From: Actinomucor elegans | Taxonomy: Eukaryota; Mucoromycota; Mucoromycetes; Mucorales; Mucoraceae | Length of the DNA stretch: 64,000 bases | Assembly: GCA_026027325.1 (NCBI GenBank) | Contig: JAMSLZ010000001.1 | Location: 1,240,001 to 1,304,000, forward strand | Direction: 5' to 3' | Part shown: one piece after another, positions 40,012 to 53,299 of the stretch | Layout of the letters: the number at the start of each line of letters is the position of its first letter | How positions within the stretch are numbered: position 1 is the first letter of the stretch | Translations under genes and position numbers: made by a program | Notes under the pieces: generated by a model | Database searches by the model: none | Seen by the model: the letters and a program-made list of their open reading frames with translations, nothing else | Told to the model about the DNA's origin: nothing

Positions 40012-43000
40012 ATATACCAGTATCAACTTAATAAAACTACCGTTATTACTAAACAGCATTATTACAAAAAAAGAGGGGGGGGGAATAAAAGTCTGAAGGA
40101 AAAGTCAGTTTTTCATTTCTGATAGTCTGAAATTTGGCTACTTGGCCATGTTTTTCAAAAAAAAAAAAAAGCAAACATAAGCAACAAAATTACATCTTAG
40201 CACATGTAATTTGTGACCCTCTTCGATTTCTATCGACTAACAACCAATAAGGTTTGTCCAGAATCCTACAAGGACTTCAATTAAAACCTAAATGGCTACA
40301 CTAAATTTGTTTTTTCTAACAGTTTCCAGAGAATTTTAAGGTATAGATATCTAGTATTTCTTTTAATTTGTAAAACTATTACTGATAAATATATATCGTT
40401 ATTTTTATAATTCGAGTATTTGATATTTGATAAAATGCATCCACAGAACGTATAACCTTAATACATTATACTTTTAAAATCCTGACTGCTTTGCTTCTCC
40501 CAAAAAAATAAATAAATTATAGTTTGAAAAGTTTGAGCTCAATGGCATTGCCACCTTGCAATATTCCCTCAAATTGGGCTGTTATTTTTAATATCTCTAT
40601 ATTTTTAAACAAGTTCTGATTTAATATTGCGCCTGATGACTAGAGAGTGTTCAAAATGGACGGTTGTACTTGCTAGAATTGTTATTTCATTAAAGCGCAA
40701 CTATTATACTACACTTTAGTCATAGATAGTGAAACACATGCATTCCATAAGAACTACATTTAATGATCGATAGATCTTTAGACATATCCCAGTTTAATAT
40801 TGCATTTAATAACTAGTGCCCCCTTAGAAAGAAATACTGACTCTATCAAAAGCTTTAATTATGCGTAGTTCAATACCCATTACATTTGGTAACGAATAAT
40901 AGTACAATACTATTTATATTTCGTATACACTAAATTTAATATTCTCTCTACTCTTCCACTAAATTCCACTTCTAATTGATATTCTGTCATCATAAAGGGT
41001 TGTTGCACATTAAAAAGTAGAGTTTAGGTACATAATAGCTGACCTTGTTTCGATTTCGTTCTGCATGAACGGAGATCTTATCTAATCGATTAGTACTCAG
41101 CACTTGGTATATACTCAGCTAAAACACTGGATAAACTACGTTTGTTGTATGTACACTCTCCTTTTCGTTTTTGTCTGTATTAAATTCTCTTTTGAAGTTG
41201 TATAAACTAAGAATATAAGGTGCAAACGTTAGTGTAATTTGTTTTCTATAAATATCAATGGTTTTATGCAATAATGGCGTGAAGCCCATTCCAGGTTCCA
41301 TTTTTCATTTCATTTCTTTCAATCCGAGCTTTGAATAAGATAAAAACCATGATACACTATATATTTTAATCGGATTCTCGCAGAATTAAGCCGTATATTG
41401 AATACTATCGCATTTATCCTATAAATCTAGGGTTATTTTGAGCTAAATGTGATTATTTTTGATTCTGGTTTTATAATAATATAAAAAAAATTATTTATAG
41501 AAACCATTATACTAGGAAAGACTACTTGTATTATAAACTCTGCTTCTAAAGCATCGTTTTTGTCCCCCAAAAAAATGATCTTGATGATTCTTAGAAATGC
41601 TTCCCTCGATCGATCCCCCTTAATGCTCTTCTGATTGGCCACCGGGATTATACATCCGTATATGAACTCAGAGGCAGCGTTGCAAGTTTATATTGGTCAA
41701 CGGAAATTTAAAATCAAATATGGAGAAGTCAAATCTATATATCCAATTTTTGATATTTTTTGATGCAGCTATTATCTAGTAAAATAAAAAAATAAAAAAA
41801 ATATAAAAACCAGAAATAATATTAAATGCATTAAAAACTCTTATACAAAACTTTATTATGTATTGCATAGTACGAAAAAACTGATTTATTTTTTTAGTAA
41901 AAATAACCTCGTAACTCAAGTTTCATCCGATTTTTTTTTTACGGTCGTTGATTTCTGGGTAATAAGCGGGCATTTTATATGGTAAAGGTTATATATATAT
42001 TTAAAAAAATATGTGAGCACCCTTTTTGAAAATGAAAAAGTGAACTTGAATTATAGACTGAATGTCAAAATTGCGGCTACACCTTGGCAGCAACTATCAT
42101 AGTTTTAAACATACCATGTCATAGGGGCCTATCTTGCTAAAGAATTCAAACTCCTTTTGAGGCAGGGGTGTTTGAATTATTTGTATTTTTAATTGGCCTG
42201 CGGTGATTAGACAAGTTTAGGAAACAATCACGATCTGGATCAATCGAATCGAAAAAAATCACCTTGTTTTACTTTTGACGCGTTTAGACATAATGAAAGC
42301 ATTACAATAGACAGTTAGTCAATTAATAGAATTCATAGGGTTTTCTATTGGGCATCGAATACTGTAAAAATCATGGTGTATTTCATATTAGAAAAAGAAA
42401 CAAAAATTGGATAATGAGCGACTACCCAGATTTTTGGATTTATGATAAAAATGCTGAGTTTTCTTATATGCAAAAATTCCCAGAAAAATATCTAAATATA
42501 TCTTTGACAATAAAAAACATTTTGGCATTATAAACCATGATCTGAAAACAAGATGTATGCAGTCAAAATATTGGATTCATGATTACCAAATGAGCATCAA
42601 AGGGCAATGCCTTATAAAGTGAATCAGATTTTCATCAACAAATCAATTGAAGCGTGCAAATGGTTCAAACTCCGTACATCCTGGCTATATTTTTGTGCTT
42701 TTTTCAGTTTTTCCCTCACTTTCTTTCTTTTTCTTTCCATTTTTTTGTCGATTAGTCACTATTTATCAGTTTCTTTTCAAAGACTAGTCTTTTTCAAATA
42801 GTAGAACCAACAAGTAAGTAAAAAAAAAGAAATATGTAAAAGTGAAAGTGAAAAAGAGAAAGCGCTTGTCTATTCTTTTTGTCCCTTTTTATATTTTATA
42901 CATTTGCTTTCCTTTCTTTCTCAGTTTGTAGCGCCGCCTTTTTTTTCACAAAAAGAACCTTTTCTTGTAACTAAAGTCCTCTTGTTTTCTTTCAAAGGTA

Positions 43001-43013
43001 AACTCTATAAACT
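40012..43013. other. 3-kb gene-free region with pyrimidine-rich promoter at the right end
   Basis: AT-rich sequence with no convincing ORF, intron pattern or RNA gene. Two similar short segments, TTTAATATTGC...GACTAG near 40620 and 40793, hint at an old duplication. The last 300 bp (42690-43000) are rich in C/T tracts and are probably promoter and 5' UTR of the regulator starting at 43014. A long 5' regulatory region would fit a transcription factor gene. Confidence 0.45.
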
Positions 43014-44297
43014 ATGCAGTCTGTACCTACCTATTATCCTCCCACTTTTCCTCCTACGTCACCTTATCCCAATGTGAGCGCCGCTGCAACTACCACCGCT
43101 ACAACTGCTACTTCAAGTACTGAATCGCCAAGTAACGGCACTGCTGCGATGGCGGTTGCAACTCCACCCGTTATGACTGCCACTCTGGGTCAAAACTTGA
43201 TGGAAACTGACCCTAATGCGGCGCCTGCTGAGCCTACGAAGCGTAACCAAGTTAAGAATGCATGCAGTAAGTGTTTACTATAAAATTTTTCTTTTCTGTA
43301 TATCATCACCACCATCGACCTTGATGACGTGTTACATGTGTATATACTGACAAAAAAAATCGATTAGCCAATTGCCAAAAGGCGTGCAAGAAATGTGCTG
43401 ATGCCAGACCTTGCCCTCGTTGCGAAAAATATGGTATTGCCGACACTTGCGTCAATTCAGTCAGAAAAGAACGCAAGAAGGGCATTAAACGCGGTCCTTA
43501 CAAGAGAAGACAAAAGAATGGAGGTAATACACGGGAAGTAACACACGCGTATATCTTGTAATTAAGCACGTTATTTAGATGATAAGAATCAAGAAGCAAA
43601 GCAAGTGCCTGCTCCAGTCGTTACACCTGCTCCTCCTACAGTCACTGTCTTGCGTCCTGCCCCTCCACCTCCCACTGATTTCGGTTATCCTACTCAATTG
43701 AGTCAATACCAAAACTATGAAACCTATAATTATGCCATCAACGCAGCAGCGGCGGTTTATAATAACAACAACCCCAATAATCCTCACCCAATTCCTGTTT
43801 ATTCTTCTTATCCTGCTCCAGTATTAGTTAATGGCGATAACACGAATAATGAAAAGACTGATGGTAAACATGATCCTACAAGTGCTCGCATTCTTGCCTC
43901 ATTGATGTCGACTAACACTTCCTATTTACAAGCAATGAATGGTATTATCAGCAATGCGCCCACTAGTACTGTTGAGACTACCACTGCTGCTACTGATGCG
44001 TCTAAAAAACCAGAAGAAGGTACTAAACAACCTACTACACCTGTTCCTAGTACTTCCAACTCATCTGGTACTACTTCTCCTTCAGTTGGCCATGAAGAAG
44101 ATGAAAAGTTTGCACGTTTAAGTCAGCTTTGTTCTGCTGCTTTACGAGAAAATAAAGAAGCTCAAGAAAAGAAAGCGGCCGAAGGTACTACTGAAGCTTC
44201 TTCCGAGAGTACTACAGCAGCAGCGGCACCACCACCACCACCAGCAGCAGCACCAGCTGAACCTGTTAAACAAGAAGAGATGACTGAAACAAAATAA
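43014..44297 (+). CDS. Zn2Cys6 transcription regulator (375 aa)
   Basis: Three exons: 43014-43266, 43368-43523, 43579-44297. A low-complexity T/S/P/A-rich N-terminus is followed at about residues 85-114 by a fungal binuclear zinc cluster, spacing C-x2-C-x6-C-x5-C-x2-C-x8-C (CQKACKKCADARPCPRC). After it comes the basic RKERKKGIKRGPYKRR tail seen in ERT1/AcuK-like zinc-cluster proteins. The zinc cluster spans the first intron. The C-terminus is P/Q/T-rich with poly-proline and a final acidic stretch, consistent with an activation region. No middle homology domain is visible, so the target pathway is unknown. It is a nuclear DNA-binding regulator by family. Confidence 0.85.
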
Positions 44298-44477
44298 CTT
44301 TTTCTGTCTTTTTTCCATTAGAGAAAGAAGCCATTTTTTTTATATTGAACAAAGCATATCATATTGAATAAAGAACCTTATTATATTTCAAGCTATATAT
44401 ATATGTGTGTGTATGTCTATAGAGGGCTGCATATATAAAAAAAAAATCTATTGTTTTGACAGGACAACTCCGATTCT

Positions 44478-44699
44478 TTACCAGCCATTTGTATGGAACG
44501 CGCGAATCGAAAGTTCATACGCGGTAAAAGTAGCACCAGCTGCTGGAATGCTTCTGAGTACGGTTGGAGCAAAGCCACGAAACAAACCATTAAGTCCATC
44601 GCGAGCGTAAATGCTTTTGAGAACCGATGTGACATAGAAACCTTTAGGTGGCTTCTCTTGATTTTGGACCTATATTTTGAATGTAAGTTAATGTTGCTT

Positions 44700-44730
<31 letters not shown>

Positions 44731-45577
44731 TTGACGCAGCCATACTACTTTACCACAGATTTCACAACATCTAATGGATATGAAAATGTCCAATAACCGA
44801 TTCCACCCACAGCACCTGATACCATCAACTGAAACACATTAGCTTCTTTACCCTGCGTCAATTGGCGTTTTGTGAACTCAAAACCAGAATAGAAGCCTGC
44901 GTAAGCTGGTATCTCGCGCACAATGGTGGCCCACATGCCTCGAAACAAACCATGCGCCATACCATCGCGTTGGATCAAGTAACGTGCACAATCCAAAGGT
45001 CCTGAAAAGTAACGTTTGCCTTCAGTAGCGTTGGCCTTTGTGCCAAATTGAGCTTGCATTTTGATTTTGAGTAGTTCCACTGGTGAAGCCAAGACACTAT
45101 TGACAATACCCGCACCAGCGCCTGCTAAAGCAATCTTATCAAGTGATAATAACTCATTGGGGTGTGTTTGAAGTTGGGATTTGAGGTTTGAATTGGCAGC
45201 GAATAAAAGCGCGTTGACGGCACCGATACCAACCAAAGGACTAGCCATACCTTTTACAAATGGTCATTATAATTTTTTTTTTTTTTTTTTTTTTCCTCAG
45301 AATCAAATCTTTACCTTTGTAAAGAGCAAAGAAGCCTTCTTTTTGTATGGTTTGCAAAGTACAATCCCAAGCGCCTTTAAACTTGCCATGATCCAATTGA
45401 AGTCTGACTTTGATGGTATCAAGTGGCTGTCCCACTAACACATTCGCCATACCACCGAAACTAGAACACATAACTGATATTCAGGAACGTACATAACTAT
45501 TTTAGTTTCATGACTATAGTGCCTTACTTTCCAGAAATAAAGTCTGCTGTAGCTGAAGTTGGCTTTTTATTAGACAT
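44478..45577 (-). CDS. mitochondrial carrier (SLC25), carnitine/ornithine-like branch (294 aa)
   Basis: Four exons: 45577-45528, 45460-45315, 45250-44754, 44669-44478. Three carrier repeats are marked by PLDTIKVRLQ, PVELLKIKMQ and PLDVVKSVVQ, with six predicted membrane spans and the usual 294-residue length. Motifs such as DFISGNFGG, VREIPAYAGFYSGFEF and GFYVTSVLKSIYARDG place it near carnitine/acylcarnitine and basic-amino-acid carriers; the substrate cannot be settled by eye. Location is the inner mitochondrial membrane. The third intron (minus orientation) contains AT and GT dinucleotide runs (about 44700-44730), and the second contains a long A-run. It is convergent with the zinc-cluster gene, 180 bp apart. 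Its promoter must lie in the 137 bp behind the Iks1-like gene. Confidence 0.88.
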
Positions 45578-45714
45578 GAGTATAAAACGAGCAAATAGCA
45601 AAAGAAAGAAAAAGAGAAAAAAAAATACTATTACTACTTCTGCAAAGCGATCATAGTACTAGACGATGGCGTGCTTTCCCACACACGTTTATGACAAATC
45701 TAATCTTGACTCCG

Positions 45715-48671
45715 CTAAGCAGTACATAGACCACCTGTCCAAAGCGTCGTACTCGTAATCCAAAAGATATGGATGATAAGCAACATGAAGCTAGGTGAAG
45801 AAGATTCGTTCCAAAAATCAAGTGTAGCAAAAAAGATGACAGGATAAAGTATACTGGGCTTTGTGGAATAAGGCGAACAAGAGTATGTACATGAAGCAAT
45901 CTATCAAATCGGTTACCAATAAATATATATATATATATTTATATATAAAAGACTCGTCATTTATTTTTACCTTGAGTATGGCTGTGCCTGTCTTGATGGC
46001 TTGCATCGAGTATCTTTCTGTCAACCAGTTGTTCGATTCAACTAGAAAATCCGGAGATCCCAGCAACAGACGTGGTGGTGACACGGGTTCCTCTTCTATA
46101 GAGGTTACTGGATCATCATCCATCATCGTATTTTCTCTTCCGCTCAAAAGGCGCTGTCTCTTTCTCAAAACATGATTACTACTACTCGTGCTGGAATGAG
46201 TAGATGAATCTTCAGTTGATACGGATCCAAGTCGATGTTTTTTAAAAGAAGGTTCATCGCCAAAGTTATCTCCAGCAATCAACTCAGGTGAACTTGATTC
46301 CAATGTAGTAGCTGTTGGATTCTCAGCTACAGATTCCATGGAAGAGGTTGGAGGGGGAGATGGTGATGATACAGGCGGTGAAGGTGTGGGGCTTGGCTGT
46401 CTCCATTCACTTGGTATATCTTGAAAGATGGCTGCGTGATCATCTCTGCGGAAACTGCGCAGTTTAGACAAGATTTCATTACAAGAGGGTCGTTTACTAG
46501 GATCAACAGATAATAGCATGCGAATGAGAAGCTTGAGCTCGTTTGGTATATCAGATGAAAGATTGGGATTATGGATGGCTTCATTATACATAGCAGAATC
46601 GGGCTTGTAAATGTCAAACCGAGAAACAGGAAATCGGACACTAATGAACATGTAAGACTAAAAAAAAAAAAAAAAAAGAGATATCTCCAACGGATAGTTA
46701 TAAAGACTTACTCTTTAAAAGAAAGAATCTCAGACCTTAGAAGGTCTATATCATCAATCACACTATAGGGCAATCTGGAATAGCAGAGGAAATACAAAAC
46801 CATGCCTAAAGACCACATATCTGCCTTGGGCGAGTAATCTACAGTGTTTCTACCTCTGGGATCCAAACGTACATGTTCTGGCGCCATGAATTCCAGAGTA
46901 CCCGTTGCTCCAGTCCTATTGCTATCAATGGTAGTTTCATCCAAATCCTCACATTCACCAAAATCAGATATCAATACGCGTGGACTATCGGTTCACAGTC
47001 AATCAAACGATCCTATCGAAATGCTGGTCAATACTTACATTCCTTGCTGTCCATGTCTATTCCTATCATCATACTGTAATAGTAAATTAGGCGGCTTCAG
47101 ATCACGATGCACTATGTTTTGTTGGTGTAAATGCGCTAAACCCTGTACAATATCCAAGAACAAGGACCAAATCTCGGTCATGGTCAATAACCGACGATGA
47201 ATATCAGTGACAGGAGACGAAATATCTTGATCCTTTTCAAACAATTCTTGAGCTTGGTATTGACGTCGAATACGCTCTCTTTTCAATTCCTTAGTCGATT
47301 TGCGTCGTTCTTGATGAGACTGTTGAGTAGATGGCTGAGGATTGGGCTGTGATTTGGGCTCAAAATATTCTTCCAGATTACCACCGTTAGCGCATTCCAT
47401 CAAGATAAACAGACAAGGTACTTCGGGGCCAAATGGCGTCAAGCGATTGTATTCTAACCAAGAATGCTTATAGCTAACAATGTTGGGATGTCTAAGGCGC
47501 TCTAAAAGGTGTACTTCACGTAGCATCCTGACAAGCCATGGATGGTTATTGCCGATAGCTACCTTCTTGATGGCGTATTTACCGAGCTTTACTCCGTCCA
47601 ACATGTGCTGCAGAGGATTTGAGATAAGCCAAAAGTATATTATGCAATGTGTGTAGACTTACCTCACATAAAAACACGCTGCCTCGAAATCCTTTACCCA
47701 GCTTATTGACTTCGACAAAAAACTTTGAATAGTAGCCTTGATTGAATGCATTGGCGTTAAGGTTTTGGTTATCGAAAGCTTGTTTTCCAGCATCAGAACT
47801 AAAGGTACTCGATCGAGATTGGACTGGGGAACTAATAGTCGGAAGTTAGTCGAATAACAGCGATATGCATGCATCACTTACTTGGATGCTGTATTGGCTT
47901 GCGAAGAAGCCAGTAAACGAAAGTAGTTACGATCCATAAAATCAGGTTCATCATTCTTTTTTTTTAAACAAAAAAAAGTTGGGCTTCAGTTTATCAAATA
48001 GTAGAGTCACTAGTTGAACCACATTACCTTGGATTCTGAAGTGGTTGCTGTGGATATCATAGGTCGATGGCAATAAGGACAGCTGCCGCCTTCATCAGAC
48101 TTTAACTGAGAGATTTCCTTGATCAGTACGATAGAATCAATTATTTGATATAATGGGTTCTTACTTGGATCGGCGCATTTGGGTCAATGGTACTATAATG
48201 ATCAGGTAGATACTTTTGAACAGTGACTGATTGACTATCTTGATTATACAAAACCAATTGACCCTTTTGATTATTTCGTCTAATGCGTCTTTAAATCTCG
48301 GTTCAAATAAAAAGATCTCATGATACTTACGCGATCACTGTCCATTCACGATATGGCACTAGTTCGAAATGCTCTCGATTATGACGCGCCACAAGATTCG
48401 AGGAAGTGCTTGCTACTAGAGCGTTATTTTCAATAGCTAAAGGGTAGTCAATAGACCGAGATCGTTGTCTTTTTCCTATGGTATTGGCGCTGTTTTGATG
48501 TGCATACAACGGCGATACTATAAAATGACGCGGGCTATCTGAAGAAGGCCTATAATCACTCGGCAAGTAAGGTAATGGGGGTGGTATTCTGTTGCTTTGT
48601 TGGGTACTAATCAACGCCAGTGCTTTGGTGGCTTCGGATTCACTGGCTCTGCGTTTTGTTGTATTGTCCAT
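45715..48671 (-). CDS. IKS1: Iks1-like protein kinase with C-terminal membrane segments (about 831 aa)
   Basis: Nine exons deduced: 48671-48331, 48288-48165, 48117-48028, 47955-47882, 47831-47663, 47607-47039, 46984-46712, 46640-45971, 45900-45715. The N-terminus has a CPYCHRPM mini-finger. The kinase domain has LGKGFRGSVFLC (G-loop), YAIKK (lysine about 280), the Iks-specific insert HSWLEYNRLTPFGPEVPC, VHRDLKPPN (about 433), ISDFGECED and the APE-type GTLEFMAPEH. After an S/P-rich tail the last exon encodes two hydrophobic stretches (ILYPVIFFATLDFW and FMLLIIHIFWITSTTLW), so the kinase is probably membrane-anchored. The architecture matches fungal Iks1, whose cellular role is poorly known. 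It is divergent from the ECHDC1-like gene across 191 bp. Confidence 0.85.
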
Positions 48672-48862
48672 AGTGACAGAGATAAAGAGAGAGAGAAAAG
48701 TGTAGTTTCATGCATTACTAGGATTGCCTGATTAATATTAGTGGAACCTGGCTAACTGAGCGGGGACTGTTTCTCGTGAGGCCTCTTGTCTCGGGAATTG
48801 CACATGCATATATGAGAATCAAAACGCTCCTTGGCCATAATCTTTTCTTCTTTTGTTTCTTT
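48672..48862. promoter_or_regulatory. shared divergent promoter, Iks1-like / ECHDC1-like
   Basis: Only 191 bp separate the start codons of two genes transcribed away from each other, so both promoters must lie here. No specific site is recognised. Confidence 0.5.
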
Positions 48863-49723
48863 ATGAATACCACTATTGAATTACTCGCTAACAAAGGTCA
48901 AGGCACGATCCGTCTTGACCTTGAATATCAGCCTGGCGTCGCGCTTTTAACTATTGATAACCCTACTCGTCACAATGCACTTTCTGGTAAAATGATGGTT
49001 GAGTTTTATAATGCCATTACACAATTAGAAAGAAATGTGTCTAATGATTTGGTTGCTCTTATTGTTATGGGAGGAGGATCCCCACAAAAGTCTTTTTGCG
49101 CTGGTCTCGGTAGGTGACTCGCAGCTTAACCCAATAAAAGTCCGAACAATTGATGATTTGGTTCTACAATAGATCTTGATTTTGCTCGAAAATTCATCAG
49201 GAAACCAGAGGATACGCTTAGTGTGAATGAATTGATGCATGATGCTATTGAGCGGTTGTCTAGGCTACCGTTGATTACCATGGCTATTGTGACAGGCGGA
49301 GCAATTGGTGGAGGATCCGAGTTAGTTACTGGATTTGATTTCATTTGTATGTCAAAACAGAGTGGGTTTATACACTTTGTTCAGACGAGAATGGGCGTCA
49401 GTTCCCCTTGGGGAGGTTTGCGCCGATTGGTAGCTCTCGTAGGTCGAAAAAAGGCTTTGCAATGGATGGCAGGTGGCGCTCGGCTATCTGCTCAACAGTG
49501 TTTTGACGCAGGGCTAGCAAGTGTATTAGTAGACAAAGACGTGGATTGTTTAAATGCAACCCTAGACTTTTTAAATCCATTTTTATTTGATTCAAAAACA
49601 CAAAAAAAGGTATCTAGTAATGCAGTGCGAGGTATGAAAAAGCTGCTGATAAGGCAGGACAAAGCCAATGACCAAGCTTTTGAGGCCAAAATCTTTGCTA
49701 GCACTGTCTTTTCGAAGCTTTAG
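48863..49723 (+). CDS. crotonase-family protein, ECHDC1 (ethylmalonyl-CoA decarboxylase)-like (265 aa)
   Basis: Two exons: 48863-49109 and 49173-49723. The first ATG of the downstream frame (MNTTIELL) is chosen; the frame is open upstream but without support. The crotonase fold is seen in LLTIDNPTRHNALSGKMM, the oxyanion-hole segments KSFCAGLD and GGAIGGGSELVTGFDF, and FVQTRMGVSSPWGGLRRLV. The last motif and the length are closer to ECHDC1 than to enoyl-CoA hydratases that carry two catalytic glutamates. ECHDC1 removes wrongly carboxylated ethylmalonyl-CoA as metabolite repair in the cytosol. No peroxisomal signal is seen (C-terminus FSKL), though SKL-like endings deserve a check. It converges with Arf6, 283 bp apart. 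Confidence 0.78.
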
Positions 49724-50006
49724 TTTTTATTTTATTTTTTATTTAGCAAATTTGTCAAATGGTATATCTTATCACTCCAAATAACTTGTTTTATTTTTCG
49801 TGTTTTTGATCATTTGGTACATTTTATCGATTCATCCCAGATTCATTCTAGGGTTTAATAATGAACATATTCAAAAGAAGTTTTTTTTTCTACAGATATC
49901 TATTATAATTAATTAAGAGTCCTGGAACGAACTGGATCTAATGGATTAGGAGAGAAGACAAATCGCCTTAAAAGGTAGCAAGATGGGTGGTGTTTAATTA
50001 TTCACT

Positions 50007-50690
<684 letters not shown>

Positions 50691-50971
50691 TTCAATTAGA
50701 ATACCTCTCTTTTTTTTAAAAAAAAAGAAAAAAAAAAAGAAAAAATAGAATAAAGGAAGAGGATCTAAAAGAAACCATTGATCTCCTATACAGGTTTTGT
50801 TGGTTTTAAGGAGGAAAAAATATATATATATGAGTATCACTCACTGACAGTTTTGAGTGTAACTGAATACGAAAAATCAGCAGTACAGACGATTTTTTCT
50901 TTTTCTTTTATATTTTTTTTTCTTAAGAAAACTCACAGATATACATATAATAATAATAATAAAAATAAAAT
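50691..50971. promoter_or_regulatory. shared divergent promoter, Arf6 / phosducin-like
   Basis: The 281 bp between two outward-facing start codons must serve both genes. They contain A- and T-runs on both sides and a short (TA)n near 50821. No defined site is recognised. Confidence 0.45.
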
Positions 50972-52001
50972 ATGGAGGACGCGCTTTGGGCCCAGCTACA
51001 GAACACTTCTTTGGAAGAATACGATGACAAGGATAGAATAGAGCCTGAATCTGATTTAGATGAAGAAAAAGATCAAGCTGAATTCGATGAATCTGTATGT
51101 CCTCGTTTTTTTATGTCGACTCATGGAAAGCTGTCTAACAAGTCAATTTTTATTCGTTAGGATCTTGTTTTTCCGACCGACCATCGGCAATCGGGACCCC
51201 AGACAGGACCAAAGGGTGTGAAAGCAGATCATGATTATCAAAAACAAAAAGAGTTAGTTTCGAACCAAAAGGCACGTGCAGACTATAATGCCCGCATGTT
51301 GGCCAAAGCTCCCACCACTACCACTTATGCACAAGATCAAGAACAAGAATTAGTACTAGAAGCTCAAAAGGAAGAGCAATTGGAAGATGATGATTTGAAA
51401 TACTATCGAGAAAAGAGGTTGAGAGAGTTGAAACAAATGGCCAACAATAACCATTATATTCGACAACAGCAAAAGGTGTTTGGTACCTTGAATACGGTAG
51501 AAGCAGATGATTATCCCAATGAAATCGACGATGAATGGAAGACCATACCCGTGATTGTTCATTTATATGATGAGGTACCAGAAATAACGCGTCTTATTTT
51601 TTTCTTCTTTCATTTTGATTTACGTGCCCTTTTATGGATAGAGCTTGCCTCTGTGCAAGAATATGGACAATTGTCTCTATCAATTATCACAAAAATATGC
51701 ATTAGCCAAATTCATTCGAGTATCAGCTAATGACCTGGAATTTGATCTAGTTGGGTCGCCTGCTCTATTGGCCTACCAGAGTGGTATGCTGATCGCTAAT
51801 TTAGTGAGAATTATTGATGAAATAGGGTCCCGGTTTGATGTAGAGGCGATAGAAGACATCTTGACTAGGTAAGATGAAGTCATTAAGCGTACTATTATGT
51901 CATGAGCTTAACCTAATAAGTAACAAACATCCCTGGTATTTAGATACGGTGCCTTATCAGAAAATGATCTGTATGATATACCTATTAAAGAAGATATATA
52001 A
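50972..52001 (+). CDS. phosducin-like protein, group I (Gbeta chaperone, 273 aa)
   Basis: Four exons: 50972-51094, 51161-51574, 51642-51868, 51944-52001. The N-terminus is acidic and helical. The phosducin signature GPQTGPKGVKADHDY lies at about residues 52-66. Coiled-coil-prone E/Q/R-rich helices follow, then the thioredoxin-like domain (IPVIVHLYDE, then KYALAKFIRVSAND, then SPALLAYQSGMLIANLVRI). The ending YGALSENDLYDIPIKE is acidic. The TGPKG motif points to the PhLP1/Bdm-1 group that helps assemble Gbeta-gamma dimers with the CCT chaperonin in the cytosol. There is no redox CxxC, as usual for phosducins. The next gene starts 129 bp downstream on the same strand. Confidence 0.85.
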
Positions 52002-52130
52002 TAAAAATCGAACACAAGTGCGTCACTGTGTAAAAACCCGTGAATTCAATAGTCACACCAGCTTTAAAACTTTTTTCGTTATTTATTTCACTTTACTGTA
52101 TAGCTTTTGCATAAATACCTAAAATTCAAT

Positions 52131-53116
52131 ATGGCTCTACCTTCTTCTGTTGCAAGATTACAATCAATTACTTCTCATATGGTTTCTACTACACTCAATT
52201 CAGTCTCTAAAAAGGTCTCTAAGCCCATCATTTCATTCATTGGCGGTGGTAATATGGCTGAAGCTATCTTATGTGGACTTCAATCAAGCGGCCATCCTGG
52301 CTCTCATCTTCGTTATTCTGAGCCTTTTGATCAACGTCTTGAATATATGCAATCCAAATATCCAGACATGGTAGGCTCAAGAGACAATCATCAAGTATGT
52401 GATGGCGCTGATGTCGTTATTCTGGCTGTTAAACCTCAAGTCTTGCGCTCTGTGGTTTCTGATCTCGGTTATCTTGTTACTAATAAACCTGATCTTTTAA
52501 TTGTCTCGATTGCTGCCGGCATCACCACCAAAGATATCTACAAATGGTTAAATATTTCAACTCCTGCTTCTATTGTGCGATGTATGCCAAATACACCTGC
52601 TCTCGTAGGCGAAGGTGCCGTCGGCTTATTCGCTACAGATCACGTCGATCAAGATCAGAGAAATATGACCGAAGAAATCATGAAGGCAGTAGCTAAACAA
52701 GTATCTTGGGTTGAAGATGAATCATTAATTGATACAGTCACGGGTATTAGTGGTAGTGGTCCTGCTTATTTCTTTTTAATCATGGAAGCAATGCGTAAGT
52801 ATTCGTACGGTCACTGTTCAAGCATTTGCTAACTTCTTGACTATCAACAGAAAAAGCCGGTATTGAAGCCGGGCTATCCTCAGAAGAAGCCAAAGCACTG
52901 ACTATCCAGACCTGCATTGGCGCTGCTCGTATGGCTCAAACATCAGAGGATGATCTAGCTACTTTACGTAGAAAGGTGACTTCACCAAAAGGCACAACAG
53001 AGGCTGCCATCAACTCGATGGAAGCCAATAATGTCCGTAAAGTCATGTCTGATGCTGTCTTTGCCGCACAAAATCGTGGTAGAGAATTGGCAGAGCAATT
53101 AGGCAAAGAGCTCTAA
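52131..53116 (+). CDS. PRO3: pyrroline-5-carboxylate reductase (309 aa)
   Basis: Two exons: 52131-52794 and 52851-53116. It catalyses the last step of proline synthesis, NAD(P)H-dependent reduction of pyrroline-5-carboxylate. The Rossmann start FIGGGNMAEAILCG is at about residues 36-49. AVKPQVL and RCMPNTPALVGEGA follow, and the dimerisation/active-site part VTGISGSGPAYFFLIMEAM then QKAGIEAGLSSEEA. TSPKGTTEAAI near the end is the P5CR signature. The N-terminal extension of about 30 S/T/K-rich residues is longer than in bacterial enzymes and might be a weak targeting signal. The intron splits the codon at Q222 (phase 1). It is convergent with RPA3, 183 bp apart. Confidence 0.95.
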
Positions 53117-53299
53117 TGTAAATAGTTATATATCATTCTTCATTCTTGCATATTATAAATTCTCGGTTTAATATTATCAGTCTGTCAGTCAATAATATAA
53201 AAGGAAGGAACCCTGATATTTATTGGCATTTAAGATAAAGACACTTGTATCATGTGTCCACTATGTACACTGGTTTACAAATAAGATGCATGCTAAACT

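Noticed and set aside
42348..42801. Short ORFs in the gene-free region
   Set aside because: There is no homology pattern, splice context or codon bias. The second is pyrimidine-rich promoter sequence.
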